Shown piece after piece: positions 11,906-22,730 of a stretch of DNA of 64,000 nt. A program made the translations under genes and the position numbers. The stretch comes from Tillandsia leiboldiana (Eukaryota > Streptophyta > Magnoliopsida > Poales > Bromeliaceae). The notes beneath the pieces are model-generated. The model was not told the DNA's origin, ran no database searches, and saw only the letters and a program-made list of their open reading frames with translations. Every line of letters begins with the position of its first letter. Position 1 is the first letter of the stretch. The stretch covers positions 30,578,838 to 30,642,837 of the forward strand of contig CM055067.1 in NCBI GenBank assembly GCA_029204045.2. Direction: 5' to 3'.

Positions 11906-12687
11906 ACTTTGATGAGACTTTTACCCCGGTAGCCCGTCTCGAGTCTATTCGTATCTTATTTGCTATAGCTTGTCATTTTAAAATTAAACTTTTTCAAATG
12001 GATGTAAAGAGCGCGTTTTTAAATGGTTTTCTAAATGAAGAAGTTTATGTGGCTCAATCGAAAGGTTTCATTGATCATAAACTTCCTAACCATGTTTATC
12101 GATTGAAAAATGCTCTTTACGGTCTAAAAGAAGCACCGCGAGCATGGTACGAAAGATTAACAAAGCACCTTTTGGAAAAGGGCTATACTCGAGGGGGAGC
12201 CGATCTGACATTATTTGTGAAGCATTCTCAGGATAACTTCATTGTAGCACAAATATATGTGGACGACATTGTGTTTGGTGCTACAAGGAACAATGATGCT
12301 TCAAAATTTGCCGAAACGATGGAAAGCGAATTTGAGATGTCCGTGATGGGTGAGTTGACATATTTTCTCGGATTGCAAGTTAAGCAAAGTGAAGATGGCA
12401 TTCATTTATGTCAATCCAAGTATGCAATGGAGTTGGTCAAGAAATTCGGATTAGAGAACTCTAAAGACTTTCCGACTCCCATGGGAACTAGCAATAAGGG
12501 ACTTGGATGTGAATCTCACGGAGAAAAAGTAGACGAGAAGCTCTACCGAAGCATGATTGGAAGTCTACTTTACCTTACGGCTAGTCGCCCGGACATTGCC
12601 TTCAGTGTTGGGATTTGTGCGAGATATCAATCAGCACCGAAGGAAATTCACCTGAAAGCGGTGAAACGGATCATCCGGTACATCTAA
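11878..12687 (+). pseudogene. Copia reverse transcriptase core
   Basis: In the frame restored after the shift the text reads QGYSQVEGIDFDETFTPVARL, then MDVKSAFLNGFLNEEVYV and LYGLKEAPRAWYERL. The catalytic YVDD is at 12256-12267 (QIYVDDIVFGAT), followed by YFLGLQVKQ and the thumb-like SRPDIAFSVGICARYQ. An in-frame TAA at 12685-12687 replaces a serine codon of the usual KRIIRY-S-GT. The catalytic motif is intact but the frame is broken at both ends. Confidence 0.93.
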
Positions 12688-13203
12688 GGTACGTTAAATT
12701 TCGGAATTTGGTATCCTATGGGCACATCTCTCAACATAATAGGATATTCGGATGCTGATTGGGCTGGATCAGTGGATGATCGGAAGAGCACGAGTGGTGC
12801 ATGCTTTTACCTTGGCCATTGTCTTGTTGCATGGCATAGTAAGAAGCAAAACTGCATTGCTCTCTCGACTGCCGAAGCGGAATACATTTCAGCGGGAAGT
12901 TGTGCAACTCAATTGATTTGGATGAAGAGTGTATTGAGTGACTTCCGCATCCCGGCGACTTCGGTAACAATTCTTTGTTACAATACTAGTGCCATTAACA
13001 TTTCAAAAAACCCTATGTTGCACTCAAGAACAAAACACATAGAACTTAGATATCATTTTCTTAGAGAGCTAGTTGAATCAAGTACTTTGCAAATTTACTA
13101 TGTTTCAACTAAAAATCAATTAGCCGATATCTTGACAAAACCTTTGGATCAAAAACGTTTTATTTATTTACGAAAAGCAATTGGTATGTCTTCTTTGAAA
13201 TAA
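12688..13203 (+). pseudogene. Copia RNase H and pol C-terminus
   Basis: The frame continues from RT through the stop at 12685. It shows GYSDADWAG with the first acidic residue, STAEAEYIS with the glutamate, then LCYNTSAINISKNP. The family normally has aspartate (CDN) where this copy has tyrosine at 12979-12981, so a catalytic residue is lost. The end is the usual SRTKHIELRYHFLRE, ADILTKPLDQKRF and a stop at 13201-13203. It would degrade the RNA strand during reverse transcription. Confidence 0.92.
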
Positions 13204-13919
13204 CATTTTTAACCATTGTTTAGGTTAGGTTTTATTTTGTGTTTTGTGTTCTTTTTGTTGATAATTAGAACATTAAATGAGCATTTATTAAATTGACTTT
13301 AATTGCATCTTCCATGTTTTGAGAAATTTATTATGGTTGGAATATCATGATAACTCATTTGATGCAATGATCATTTATATCATTTATTTCATCTTTAGTT
13401 GATCAAAGTCAATCACTCATTTTATGATCTCTTGGTATTGTCTTTATCTTATTTGATAATTGAGTTAAGTGTGAACATGAGATCAATGGCTAGTTGAATA
13501 CTGAATATCTTTTATAATTGATAGTCAATTGAGGGGGAGTCTTTTTATTGTTTCATGCTCAAAAAATGTGGAAAGAGTTACATCACTAGTGGAGTGTGAA
13601 AACTACCACCACATGTAGGAAAGAGCTACCACCTTGGTCGTCCGAGTACTGTGTGAAGCTACCACATGTTACTAAAGCATGGTGTTCTTGTTTAACTGAT
13701 AAAATGCTTTTTGGAATACTTGACTTTGTCAAATTCCAAGGTTGGTATAAGGTGGGATTTCAAATTGAAAGATGCTCAAAGAGCCACTTCCCTAGATATA
13801 TTGACTATATATATTATTTGACTTATTTGGGATTTCAAACATCTATTGATCTTTGTGCATCATTTTCTTTATTCAATTGATGATTTGATAAATTCATTAC
13901 ACATAAGATCGAGTTTGAT
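13204..13919 (+). other. Copia non-coding region between pol and the env-like gene
   Basis: This A/T-rich stretch has no recognisable coding content. A purine run GAGGGGGAG lies at about 13529-13537, resembling the internal polypurine tracts of SIRE-like elements. The region is split from its continuation at 17614 by a solo LTR. Confidence 0.6.
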
Positions 13920-14583
13920 TGTCACGCCCCGGGTGTAAACCGGAACCCGGGCCCGTCTACAGATCCGCCGTGCACACGGTATTTCCCCGGTACACGAAGC
14001 GCCAAAGCTGCTCAGATATAAGAGATAATAATAAAAGAGCAATCAAAACAGAGCTGAACTAAAATCTAATACATCTCAGACTGAAGCTGGAAATAAAATA
14101 CAATACATCTGTATAAATGATACATCAGTCTCTCCCAGCTCACCAAAATAAATACAACCTGCTGGCAAAAGCCAGTCCCAAATATAAAAGTACAACCGTC
14201 TGAGGAAACCTGGTACACCAACAGTCCAGCTAACTCGCTCATCCTGCCTCGAGATCTATCTACTCAGCCGTCCTCTCTCCTCGACCCGCCGTTGAAAGCC
14301 CAGCAGCACCCGCAGAAGGCACTGCAAAACAAGGAAGAAGAAAAAGAGGAAAGAAGAATAGGGGTGAGAACTACTAGTAAACCAGTAGCCTCCCCTAGTG
14401 GGTAAAACCTCAAACTCTGCCACACCCACTAGGTCTACCAGAGGCAAAAAGGAAAGAAGAGTGGTAAGAAATGAAACCGCTGAAAAAGGGGAATCTACCA
14501 CTACTATGCCTCTAAAATACAGTCCTAGACTGGAATGACCGTAAGCAACAATGACCAACCGTCCCAGATGAACCCAATCTGTA

Positions 14584-15190
14584 CCGCCCTCATCATCGGG
14601 CAAGTAAGCCGCACCGATGTGATAGCAAAGTTCCTGCTGCCGCCCTCATCATCGGGCAAATAAGCCGCGCCGATGTGATAGCAAAACTGTCCATAACTGT
14701 CTGGCCCCGGCCTCCGGAGGGGATCTCTAGGGGAGCGACCCACACGAGTAAAGCATCACCGGGCAATAACCGCGCCGGTGAGATAAAAGCATCACCGGGT
14801 AATAACCGCGCCGGTGTGATAAAAGCAGTATTGGATCACAACTATAAAGCCCCAGTGGAACACAGCCCTCCACTAAAAGAAAACTGATTCCCAATCAGAT
14901 GCAAGAGTAACCATCGGGTCAATCGCCCAATATCCGCGATTGCCGCAATACCCCACAATCCACGACCAGGTCTAACAACCGACCTCCGGTCAACCGCCCA
15001 ATATCCGCGGTCGCCGGAATAACCCACGATCACAATCATGTCCCACATCCGACATCTGGTCAACCGCCTACTATCCGCGGTTGCCACAAAACCCTCTAGT
15101 CCATAATCATGCCCTATCACCGATGTCCTATAACCGACATCCGGTCAACCGCCCAATATCCGCGGTCGCCGCCAAAACCCATGATCCATA
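14584..15190 (-). repeat. Minisatellites within the A LTR
   Basis: Two copies of a unit of about 57 bp containing GCCGCCCTCATCATCGGGCA lie at 14584-14695. Two shorter units with AAGCATCACCGGG lie at 14752-14820. Four units of about 70-86 bp starting GGTCAAYCGCC lie at 14917-15190. A related version is in the E LTR at 62190-62300. Other LTR families carry unrelated repeats at the equivalent position. Confidence 0.7.
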
Positions 15191-16638
15191 ATCCAGGCCC
15201 CGGCTACACTATCCCAAACCCCTGCTCAAACCCGAGCAAACCCACATGACTAACGAAAAGGAGAAATAAGCAAACAAGGTTTCTCCTAAGTCAAGTTCCA
15301 GCATGAAAGTGTAGCGATAAAAGATGGCCTACCTAGATGTCCAAACCAGCATGCAAGTGTTCTCAAGGAAATAAAAGAAAAGGTGTCCAATAGTGGTTCC
15401 ACATGTGTAACAATTAATAGCTCCGCATAGATATAACCATCATGCTAAAACATTATCCAACCACACATGTCTATAATCCATGTTCCATAATAAAGCATCA
15501 CTATCCACCTATGCATGTCATAAAATCCTCGAATAGTACCAACCACTAACAGGATAATCATATAGGTCAAAATAAATATTCCATTCCACATGCAAGGTTA
15601 AACGCTAACATTCTATCCATACAAACATGTATAAGTCCCAACCACTATCAGATATCCGCAATAGTATTTTCCATATGATAGGCTCACAATTTTATATTAC
15701 TTAAACATGCATGTCCAAATAAAGGGATCACTCTAATATTCCTAGTGAGTATGTCAAAATAGAGGTAAACAACAACCACCCACCTCGATCGCTAATTCCA
15801 AGTCCAAATAGTGCTCTCGTCCAAACCGATAAGCCGCCGCGATCGCTGTACAAAATTCCCAAAAGAACATACATAATTAACATACAATGCTCACACAAAA
15901 TCTGTCCCAAATACAACAGTCCACAGTTTCCATGTTTTCACCTACGAAAAATGCTCAGAAAAATCCAAGAAAAGTACTGTCACGATCATCGCGATGAACC
16001 CGTCGAAACAAGTACCTGCACGCTCAAATCCGAGTTTCCTACACTGAGAAACAAATCCGACAAGGGAACCACCCCGAAATAAACAAATCGCCAAATCTGA
16101 ATCACAAGGTTCTGTTAACAGGGACTTTCACCTTCGGGGAAAAACTTAGAAAATTCCAAGAAAATTTGGGAATATTCCTCGTGATGTGTAGATGCAAAAC
16201 GCCTCTTGAATCACCCCAATCCGATGCCAGTGCGCGAAGATATGGCCGAAATACCGCACCGCTGTCCAAAACTCCGCCCAAGAAAAAGGGTCAAATGGAA
16301 GCTCGGGGAACACCAAGATAAACTCGAAATGAGGAGGAGCTCAAAACATGAAGATCAAAGCCCTACCTGTCGTGAGTCCAACGGCGCAAGAATAACCTCA
16401 ATCGGAGGTCGGAGTAAGCCGGAGGAGTCCTCGCACCAAAATGCGACGAAGAAGATCACAAACGAACGAGCGTCGTGCCGCGCCGTAAAAATGCAAACCT
16501 CGATAAGCGTGCCACAAAAAATCTCCAAACTCTGCAGATGGATGCAGCACAGGGTGTGGATCAATTTTGCTAAAGGCCTCAAGTTGGTTTGAAGCTCGGA
16601 AATGGTGGAAAAAGGGGAAAGAAGAAGGCTCGGATCGC

Positions 16639-16646
16639 TATTTATA
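16639..16646 (-). promoter_or_regulatory. TATA box of the minus-strand A LTR
   Basis: TATTTATA on the plus strand is TATAAATA on the minus strand, at the place equivalent to 8521 in the other A LTR. Confidence 0.65.
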
Positions 16647-17821
16647 GGCTCCAGAAACAAATGAAGAAATGACGGGTGTATCCCTACTTCCGGGCGCTCA
16701 GATTTTTCGGGCTGCTACAGTGTTGGGCCCGGCCCAACACTGTGCGCGCCCGAATCATCCCTGGGCCTCCACGTTGCCCCGCGAACAGGCAACAGCCGAA
16801 CCCCCCGCTCACGCCCCGCCGCGTGGCCCACGCGGAAGGTCGACATGTGGCGGCCCACGCTCGGGAACCGGGCGTCAACGCGCCCACGTGCGCCTGCGCC
16901 CGCCGCCTGCGCCCCCTGCCAAGCGCGAATCCTGAGGCCGGCACTCCAGCTCCGTGGACCGGGCACACGTGGACCGGCCAACCACCGGTCGCCACGTGGC
17001 CCCGCCCGGTCCACCGCACACCCGGCGTCACCCGTGAACCGCGCCCACAGCGCCACCCAACCACGCGATGCCACGTGCCCCCATCCTCTGGTGCACGCCG
17101 GCCGTGGACCGCGCGCCTGCCCGCGCACCCGCGCGCCTGCCCCCGCCCGCGCGCTGCCCGCGTCCGCTCCGCCGCCTGCCCGAGCCCGTCCACCGTGCTC
17201 CGCCGCTGCCCGCCGCCGCCGCCGCTGCCCGCCGGCGGCCGGAAACACTGTTCCGGCATGAACAGTGACCGGTTGTCCAAAACATCAAGTAGGTAGTCCA
17301 TTTTGACCGTTTTCGCGCGCTGAATCCGAATTTGATGTCCATTTTGCCAAATTCCAACCCCAAAATTTGCCGAAGGCATCCGGAAAGGTGTTCCTTGGTC
17401 CAAACTTCGCGCTGAGTCCATTTTTAATATCCGCTTCGCGCGAAACCACTTCTAAAGACCTGACGGAGTCCACTGATCACCCACGTGATCCATTAAGCCC
17501 GAAGTCCGCCACTTGTGTCCAATTGGTGCACAAACACCTCCAACACACAGTACAGGCTCCCCAGATGTCACCAATGACTCTACCACAGCTCTGCAGAGAT
17601 CCAGGTCATCACATTGATGTTTTGAACTTGCTCAACTTTAGAGGATATAACTTTTATAAATTTTCGTTTCATTACTTGATTATTAATGATAGATTTAGCA
17701 TAATCTATTTCTTCTGATATGAAACGATACTTTTTGTTAAAGTTGATATGCAAGAATGCTTACATACTTTTTCTGGTTTTTTTGGAATTTTTACAAATTT
17801 TTCTAAAAAAAAAAAGTTGCA

Positions 17822-18053
17822 GGCAGTCCGGACTGGATGGACTCAGTTCGGATCCCGAACGATGGGATTTCCTGCGCTAAGCCGATCCGGACTAAACTCC
17901 CGACCCGATCCGAACCGCGGCTAGGTTTTAATAGAAACGAAGGGCTTTTTGATTTCTATTCTTTCTAAACTTTTGTTTCTAGCTTCCTAGAGTTTCTCTC
18001 TCTAGAATCCAGGAGTTTTTGGATTTTTCTCAACTTGATTTCTCTCGATTCAA
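17822..18053 (+). promoter_or_regulatory. Internal U3/R-like segment before the env-like gene
   Basis: The stretch contains AGTCCGGACTGG, ATCCCGAACG, GATCCGGAC and GATCCGAACC, the same motif type as the copia U3 repeats. A TATA-like TTTTAATAG is at 17927-17935. A C/T-rich leader with TTTTTGATTTCT follows, a string also found just after the LTR TATA box. It therefore looks like a diverged internal copy of U3/R that could drive the env-like gene. Promoter function is inferred. Confidence 0.45.
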
Positions 18054-18436
18054 GTAAGTTTCTTTGATCAAAATCACTGTTTTTCACTGTTTTGTTCATA
18101 TTCTTCCATACGTGAGAAAATTTCATGCTATGAATTCATTCTTAAACGGTTTCTGATCAAATTTCTTTTGAAATAAGAACTCTGGACACCTTAGATTTGT
18201 TTCTATGCCTTATATTCATTTGATTAACGGATTTTTGGGCTTCGATTTCTGAAAATTCAATTTTAGGGAAAAATTTTGGGAATTTTCGAAAATCATAGAT
18301 TGATCTATTTTCAAAATTTTTTTGGCAAATCTAACTTGATTCCTAGTCTCTATACATGATAAAGATTGTTTGGGTATGATTTTTAAAATTTTTGAAATTA
18401 AACAATTTGTCATGTTCTTTGAGTTCTTGTTCATAG
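18054..18436 (+). other. Candidate leader intron of the env-like gene
   Basis: A perfect donor GTAAGT starts at 18054, after TTCAA, and an acceptor TTCATAG ends at 18436. The enclosed 383 bp are T-rich, as plant introns are. The putative exon then runs 33 bp to the ATG at 18470. No transcript evidence is available here. Confidence 0.4.
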
Positions 18437-18469
18437 GCGATTTTTTTTTTTTCAACACCCTCAACCAAG

Positions 18470-19964
18470 ATGGTGTTTGGTTGGTTAATAGTGCTTATTG
18501 TGGCAATGGTTGGCACTCGAGCAACGAACAAGCTGAAGAGAGCTAGGAAAGATCAAAAGGAAGAAGAGGTCGTGTCTTTGGATGAGTCAGACACCGAATC
18601 AGAGGACTGGGATAAAGTCCTTGAGGAGACAGCCGCATTAGCTGCAGCAGCATCAAAGGGCAAAGCCCCAGTTTCTGGAAAATCAAAGACTCCTCCTACT
18701 ACTGCAGAAAAAGAATAGCTCCCATGGAGCAGATATCAATGAAGAGGAAGAGTGTTGCTCGAAAAAGGGGACGAGCACGAGGAATTGAGATCGAAGAACC
18801 ATTGGCAGTGAACCACCTCCAGAGGAATACGTGCATATTAACACAGATCGGATGAAGGCATTTGAGAACTGAGAGTGCATTGGAGAACGACACGTCAATA
18901 TCGCAGCTCTTCGAGATCGATCTGCAGCTTTCAGAAATCTGATTGATCAAGCCAATTTATCTCAAGTTTGCCACTTTCCAGAATCTTCTAGATATTGTCC
19001 GCATTTGGTACAGACATTTTACACTTGTGCGCAATAGCTTCAAGAGAATGAAGGTGGACCGATCAAGTTTGACACTTCGGTCCGGAACAAGAAACTTGTC
19101 ATTACTCCTCAATTGATTGGAGAGGTGTTAGGCATGTCTTCAAGTATGGTCGGGACCAACTATTTGAAGAATTGTCCCATGACTAGTTTAGATTGGCGAC
19201 GAGTTGTGGATGGCATCTGTATGCCGGAAACTCGATCAACAGGGAACTCGGTATTATCAAAAGAGCTTCGTACAGAATACCGATTCCTCAATTTCATCGT
19301 TTGCTACAACCTTTTGCCAAATATGCAAACGAAAGTGTTGCGATGGGATAGGATGTTATTTTTATATCTTATAGGACATCCAACAGCTGCTCGAGGATTG
19401 AATATCATTATTCCGTACGTCATCTGGACAAGGATGGCTAGATATGTGGAGCATCCTCATCAGACTGAGCGACTTCCATTCTCTATGATTATAATGCGGA
19501 TTTTGAAGAAATTTGACGTCGACATTCGATCGTCAAGTTATATGCATAGCTTGGGGACAATCAATGACTCAACGGTTGTGAAGTCTCTCTCTACGAAGCC
19601 AGATAATACACCTACTCCTCCTCGAAGCAAAAGGCCATCAGCTTCAGCAGCAACTACAGCAGCAACAGCAACAACAACAACTACAGCAGCAGCAATAGCA
19701 AAAACAGCAGCCTCTACGTCAGAGGATGATGCCTCTGTAACGTCAATTTATCATGAACAACAATGTCTTTCGTTAGAACAACAATGTCTTTCATCAGAAC
19801 AAGAACGCATGTCAAGCGAAATCACTAAGATCTCTACAGACATGGACAATATTTCTGCAGCCCAAAGAGATTTGAAAAGGAAATACAAATCTCTTGCCAA
19901 ATTGGTGAAGAAAATTTTCAACAAACTGGGTTGTAGCAGCTCTGACGACAACGACTCTAATTGA
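18470..19964 (+). pseudogene. Copia env-like gene (SIRE type), broken
   Basis: The ATG at 18470 has a favourable context (A at -3, G at +4). The first 82 residues include a short hydrophobic stretch (WLIVLIVAMVG, residues 5-15) and an acidic serine-rich segment ending at TAG 18716-18718. A frameshift then leads into a frame with stops near 18869 (FEN-stop-ECIGERHVN) and 19036 (TFYTCAQ-stop). The best part runs 19039-19964 and includes KLVITPQLIGEVLGM, CYNLLPNMQTKVLRWDRML and IPYVIWTRMARYVEHP. The type resembles the plant transposon protein found downstream of pol in SIRE/Maximus elements. A low-complexity S/T/A tract and a C-terminal coiled coil follow. Whether such proteins act as envelopes is unproven. 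Confidence 0.75.
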
Positions 19965-20413
19965 CTTCATCTTTTTGTTGTTCTAATACGTTTTCTTTTG
20001 TAGGTTTCTATCTTCCTTTAACAGTTTTCGTTTTTAAACTTTTCTTTCCCTCATATTTCTTTTGGCGTGTTTGTTGACAAAAATAGGGAGAAGAGAAAGA
20101 ACTTTGGAAGGTAAGTAGAAAGTAATATGCATGTCAAGATAAGCTAACAACGACTAACTATTTGTGGCATGTAATATGTGACTTGCGACTTTTGAAACTT
20201 GTTTGAACATGACATGACATGGAACTTGAATGATTTTAGAAGAGAGTACAAACGTCTAAGTCTAGAGTTTGTTTTAGGAGTTTATCTCTTGTATTCATGT
20301 TTATTTGGACCATTCATGTAAATTTTTGTTGTATGGTGATATCAACAAAAATATCTTTTTGACTTTTTTTGTGTGGATTTTTGTTTTGTCACGAAACCGC
20401 CAAAGGGGGAGAT
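19965..20413 (+). other. Copia 3' untranslated region and polypurine tract
   Basis: The A/T-rich stretch holds no gene. It ends in AAAGGGGGAGA at 20402-20412, directly before the 3' LTR; this is the polypurine tract that primes plus-strand synthesis. A second purine run, AATAGGGAGAAGAGAAAG, is at 20082-20099. Confidence 0.85.
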
Positions 20414-21591
20414 TGTTAAGGATTTTGTGTTGGCGTATTTCGTGAAGTGTTTTGAGTCTTGAAGATTCAAGATGAAGAATTGTGGATCATATACATTATT
20501 CTCAAGAAAAATGGATTCGGAATAATCAGGTACGTTTAACTAAATAATTTTGGTGATCCGAATACATTTGTGTAGTTTAGAAACACTTGGAATATGGTTT
20601 GATGCATAAAAATCAAAAACTGGACTTTCTGGAAGTTCAGGATCCGGACCAGCCACGTCCAGAACATGGTTTGGTTCATGCAATTTTCCAGTCCGGACCA
20701 CCCCTGTTTCAGTCCGGACCCCGAACTGCGTTTTTCAAAAAATCTTTTGAAAATTGACGACAGTCCGGATCAGACTTAATCCAGTCCGGACCGCCGTGCG
20801 GGAAAAATTCTGTTTTGTAAGTTTTTGATGCTTATCTCTTTCCAAGGGTATCTAATATATAAATAGACATTTTATTCATCGTAAAAAGTGATTTTTGATT
20901 TCTCGAAAAAGATTTTCTTTTAAGAAAGAGAAAAATCCACAAATATAGAGAAGAAAGGAAAACACGATTAAATTCATGTTTCTTCGTCTATATTGTTCGA
21001 TTTGATTCTAGGGTTTCCAAACTCCTATTTTCTGTAGAATCAAATTGAAGAATACTTAGATGGTATTTCTTATCTATCTTTGATCTAAGTATTCGGAGGA
21101 TCACCACCAAACAAAAATAATGATTCTACCAAGAATCGTCACGAGGATTTGCGTGGCCTTGTGGATTCAAGGTGCTACCGCTCTCGTGGATTCAGAGCGA
21201 GGCGCGCTTGTGTGATCGAGACGTGCTACATTGGTGAAGACCGTGGGTTCGGTTGGACGTCGTGGGTTCGGCGTTGGGACGCAAATCGTGGATTCGAGGA
21301 GCGTTCGGATCAAGTGGAGAAGATCAACTAGGAGCGTATGGAAAAGGTTGAGTCGTTGGGTTACAGTAAATCACATTGTACGTGTTTAATCTTAGTGGAT
21401 TTCGCCGTGTTATCAGTCCCGTGGTTTTTTACTCCTGTGATGGAGTTTTTCACGTAAATCTTGCGTACTTTATTTATTTTCCACATTGGGTTATTTTTTA
21501 CGCAAAAAATTGGTGTGTTTATTGCTTTTACCTATTCACCCCCCTTTAGGTGGTTTTCCCCCTATTCAGATCCATTTTAACATAACCCACA
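20414..21591 (+). repeat. Copia 3' LTR
   Basis: This 1178-bp LTR runs TGTTAAG to ACCCACA and matches the 5' LTR throughout. Relative to that LTR it lacks one U3 repeat unit of about 64 bp and a few bases around the B insertion point (after GCCACGTCCAG). TATATAAATA is at 20856-20865. It is followed by the target duplication CGCTG. Confidence 0.95.
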
Positions 21592-22010
21592 CGCTGCCCG
21601 CGCCAGCTCCTGTGGGCCGAGCCCATTGCACCGCACCTCCCGCTCCGCCACGTGGCGTACAGCACCAATAGGAAGCCGCCACATGGCACACCCTCGGTCC
21701 ACCGGTCCACCGTGCACCCGAAAACACTGAAATCTTCCGGGTATCCATTTTCAGGCGTCCGGACTCAGAAAAATACTACCAAATAGTCCATTTCCATCGT
21801 TTTTCCATGCTAAATCGAAATCTGATCTCCGTTTCGCGCAAAACCACTTCTAAAATTCGACGGGTGCATCCGAATACACTCATGATCCATTCAAAGCACT
21901 GAGCCCTTTTCTTGAGTCCGATACGCACCCAACACCTCCAACACCCAACAAAGGCCTCCGGAAGCTGTTGATCCAACAGTAATCCTCTCGTGGAAATTTG
22001 GGTCCTCACA
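21592..22010 (-). repeat. 5' end of the left LTR of element E
   Basis: This continues 772-1107 after the copia element. On the minus strand it starts TGTGAGGACCC at 22010 and is homologous to the starts of the A and C LTRs, for example in the segment around GAATTTTAGAAGTGGTTTT. The adjoining purine tract on the minus strand (AGTGGGGGAGGA, 22011 onward) confirms the boundary. Confidence 0.8.
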
Positions 22011-22330
22011 TCCTCCCCCACTAAAAGAAAGTTTCGTCCTTATACATCCCTGCTGGCAAGTTAAACACTGAGCCACACACCTCCCAACATCCCTTATCAC
22101 ACCGACCCACCAAAAGTGTGCCTTGAGGTCCTTATACATCTTAGTCCCGTCAGGATGGAAGGTATAAGGTGTATAATGTCGACCTCTCTCTAATCCACTC
22201 TCTCGTCTCGAAGTCAATTGGCACACATGCTCGGTCCCTGTACCTCCGTACTCCCGAAGTATCCACTATATTATCCCCCGACTGGTCACTCGGACTCCGA
22301 TCTCTAATCCTTAAGCCGTCGGGATGCAAA
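22011..22330 (-). pseudogene. Gypsy integrase remnant of element E, with polypurine tract
   Basis: Read on the minus strand, the text shows CVPIDFETREWI, then HYTPYTFHPDGTKMYKDLK, HFWWVGVIRDVGR and CLTCQQ. This is the HHCC zinc-binding module of a Ty3/gypsy integrase. The frame shifts near the join of the first two parts. Immediately after CLTCQQ the sequence jumps to the element's 3' end (GGACGAAACTTTCTTTTAG, then the polypurine tract), so the catalytic core and any chromodomain are deleted. Confidence 0.85.
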
Positions 22331-22730
22331 AATAATTTCCCTACTCTCACGCATCAACACATCCAAGTAGGGTCGGAAAACCCAGTTCATCAAGTCCATA
22401 ACTGCAGCAGGGGCATTAGCCAATCCAAAAGGCATGACTGTGAACTCATAATGCCCGTATCGTATCCTGGAAGCTGTCTTCGGAATATCCTCGGCCTTCA
22501 CCTTCAGTTGGTGGTAACCAGATTGCAGATCAATCTTCCAGAAGACACAAGACCCTTGCACCTGGTCAAACAAATCCTCCATGCTCGAAAAAAGGGTACT
22601 TGTTTCTGATGGTCACCTCATCCAATTCCCGGTAATCCACGCAAAGCCGATGTGAACCATCCTTCCACAACACGAATAACACCGGCGCCCCAAAAGGCAA
22701 CACACATGGTCTGACAAAATCCCCTATCCA
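22331..22730 (-). pseudogene. Gypsy reverse transcriptase remnant of element E
   Basis: The minus strand reads GDFVRPCVLPFGAPVLFV, DGSHRLCVDYRELDEVTIRN, DLFDQVQGSCVFWKIDLQSG, YHQLKVKAEDIPKTASR and YGHYEFTVMPFGLANAPAA, classic fingers and palm motifs of Ty3/gypsy RT. One frameshift lies near 22585. The text breaks off after FRPYLD, before the catalytic YVDD-type motif, and joins the integrase remnant. The upstream part is cut by a copia LTR. Confidence 0.9.

Larger units (their letters stand above)
13920..17613 (-). mobile_element. Solo LTR of gypsy family A, minus strand, inside the copia element
   Basis: On the minus strand this 3694-bp LTR begins TGTGATGACCTGG at 17613 and ends GGGGCGTGACA at 13920. 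Perfect duplications TTGAT are at 13915-13919 and 17614-17618. It has the same features as the plus-strand A LTR at 7577: GC-rich block (16740-17240), TATA box, 9-bp stem at 14394-14402 with 14425-14433, and a terminal hairpin at 13969-13996. There is no interior. Confidence 0.95.
1113..21591 (+). mobile_element. Complete Ty1/copia retrotransposon, SIRE/Maximus type, with three nested LTRs
   Basis: The element starts TGTTAAG at 1113 and ends ACCCACA at 21591, with a perfect 5-bp duplication CGCTG at 1108-1112 and 21592-21596. It has two LTRs, a tRNA-Met primer site right after the 5' LTR, the copia domain order gag, protease, integrase, RT, RNase H, then an env-like gene and a polypurine tract before the 3' LTR. 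The coiled-coil gag tail with two zinc knuckles and the env-like gene are typical of the SIRE/Maximus lineage. Three later insertions (1368-3742, 7577-10852, 13920-17613) account for about 9.3 kb. All coding parts are broken, so it is dead. Confidence 0.95.

Noticed and set aside
18470..18514. Signal peptide or membrane anchor at the env-like N-terminus
   Set aside because: The hydrophobic run WLIVLIVAMVG is short and followed by another possible start (MVGTRA). Too weak to call as a targeting signal.
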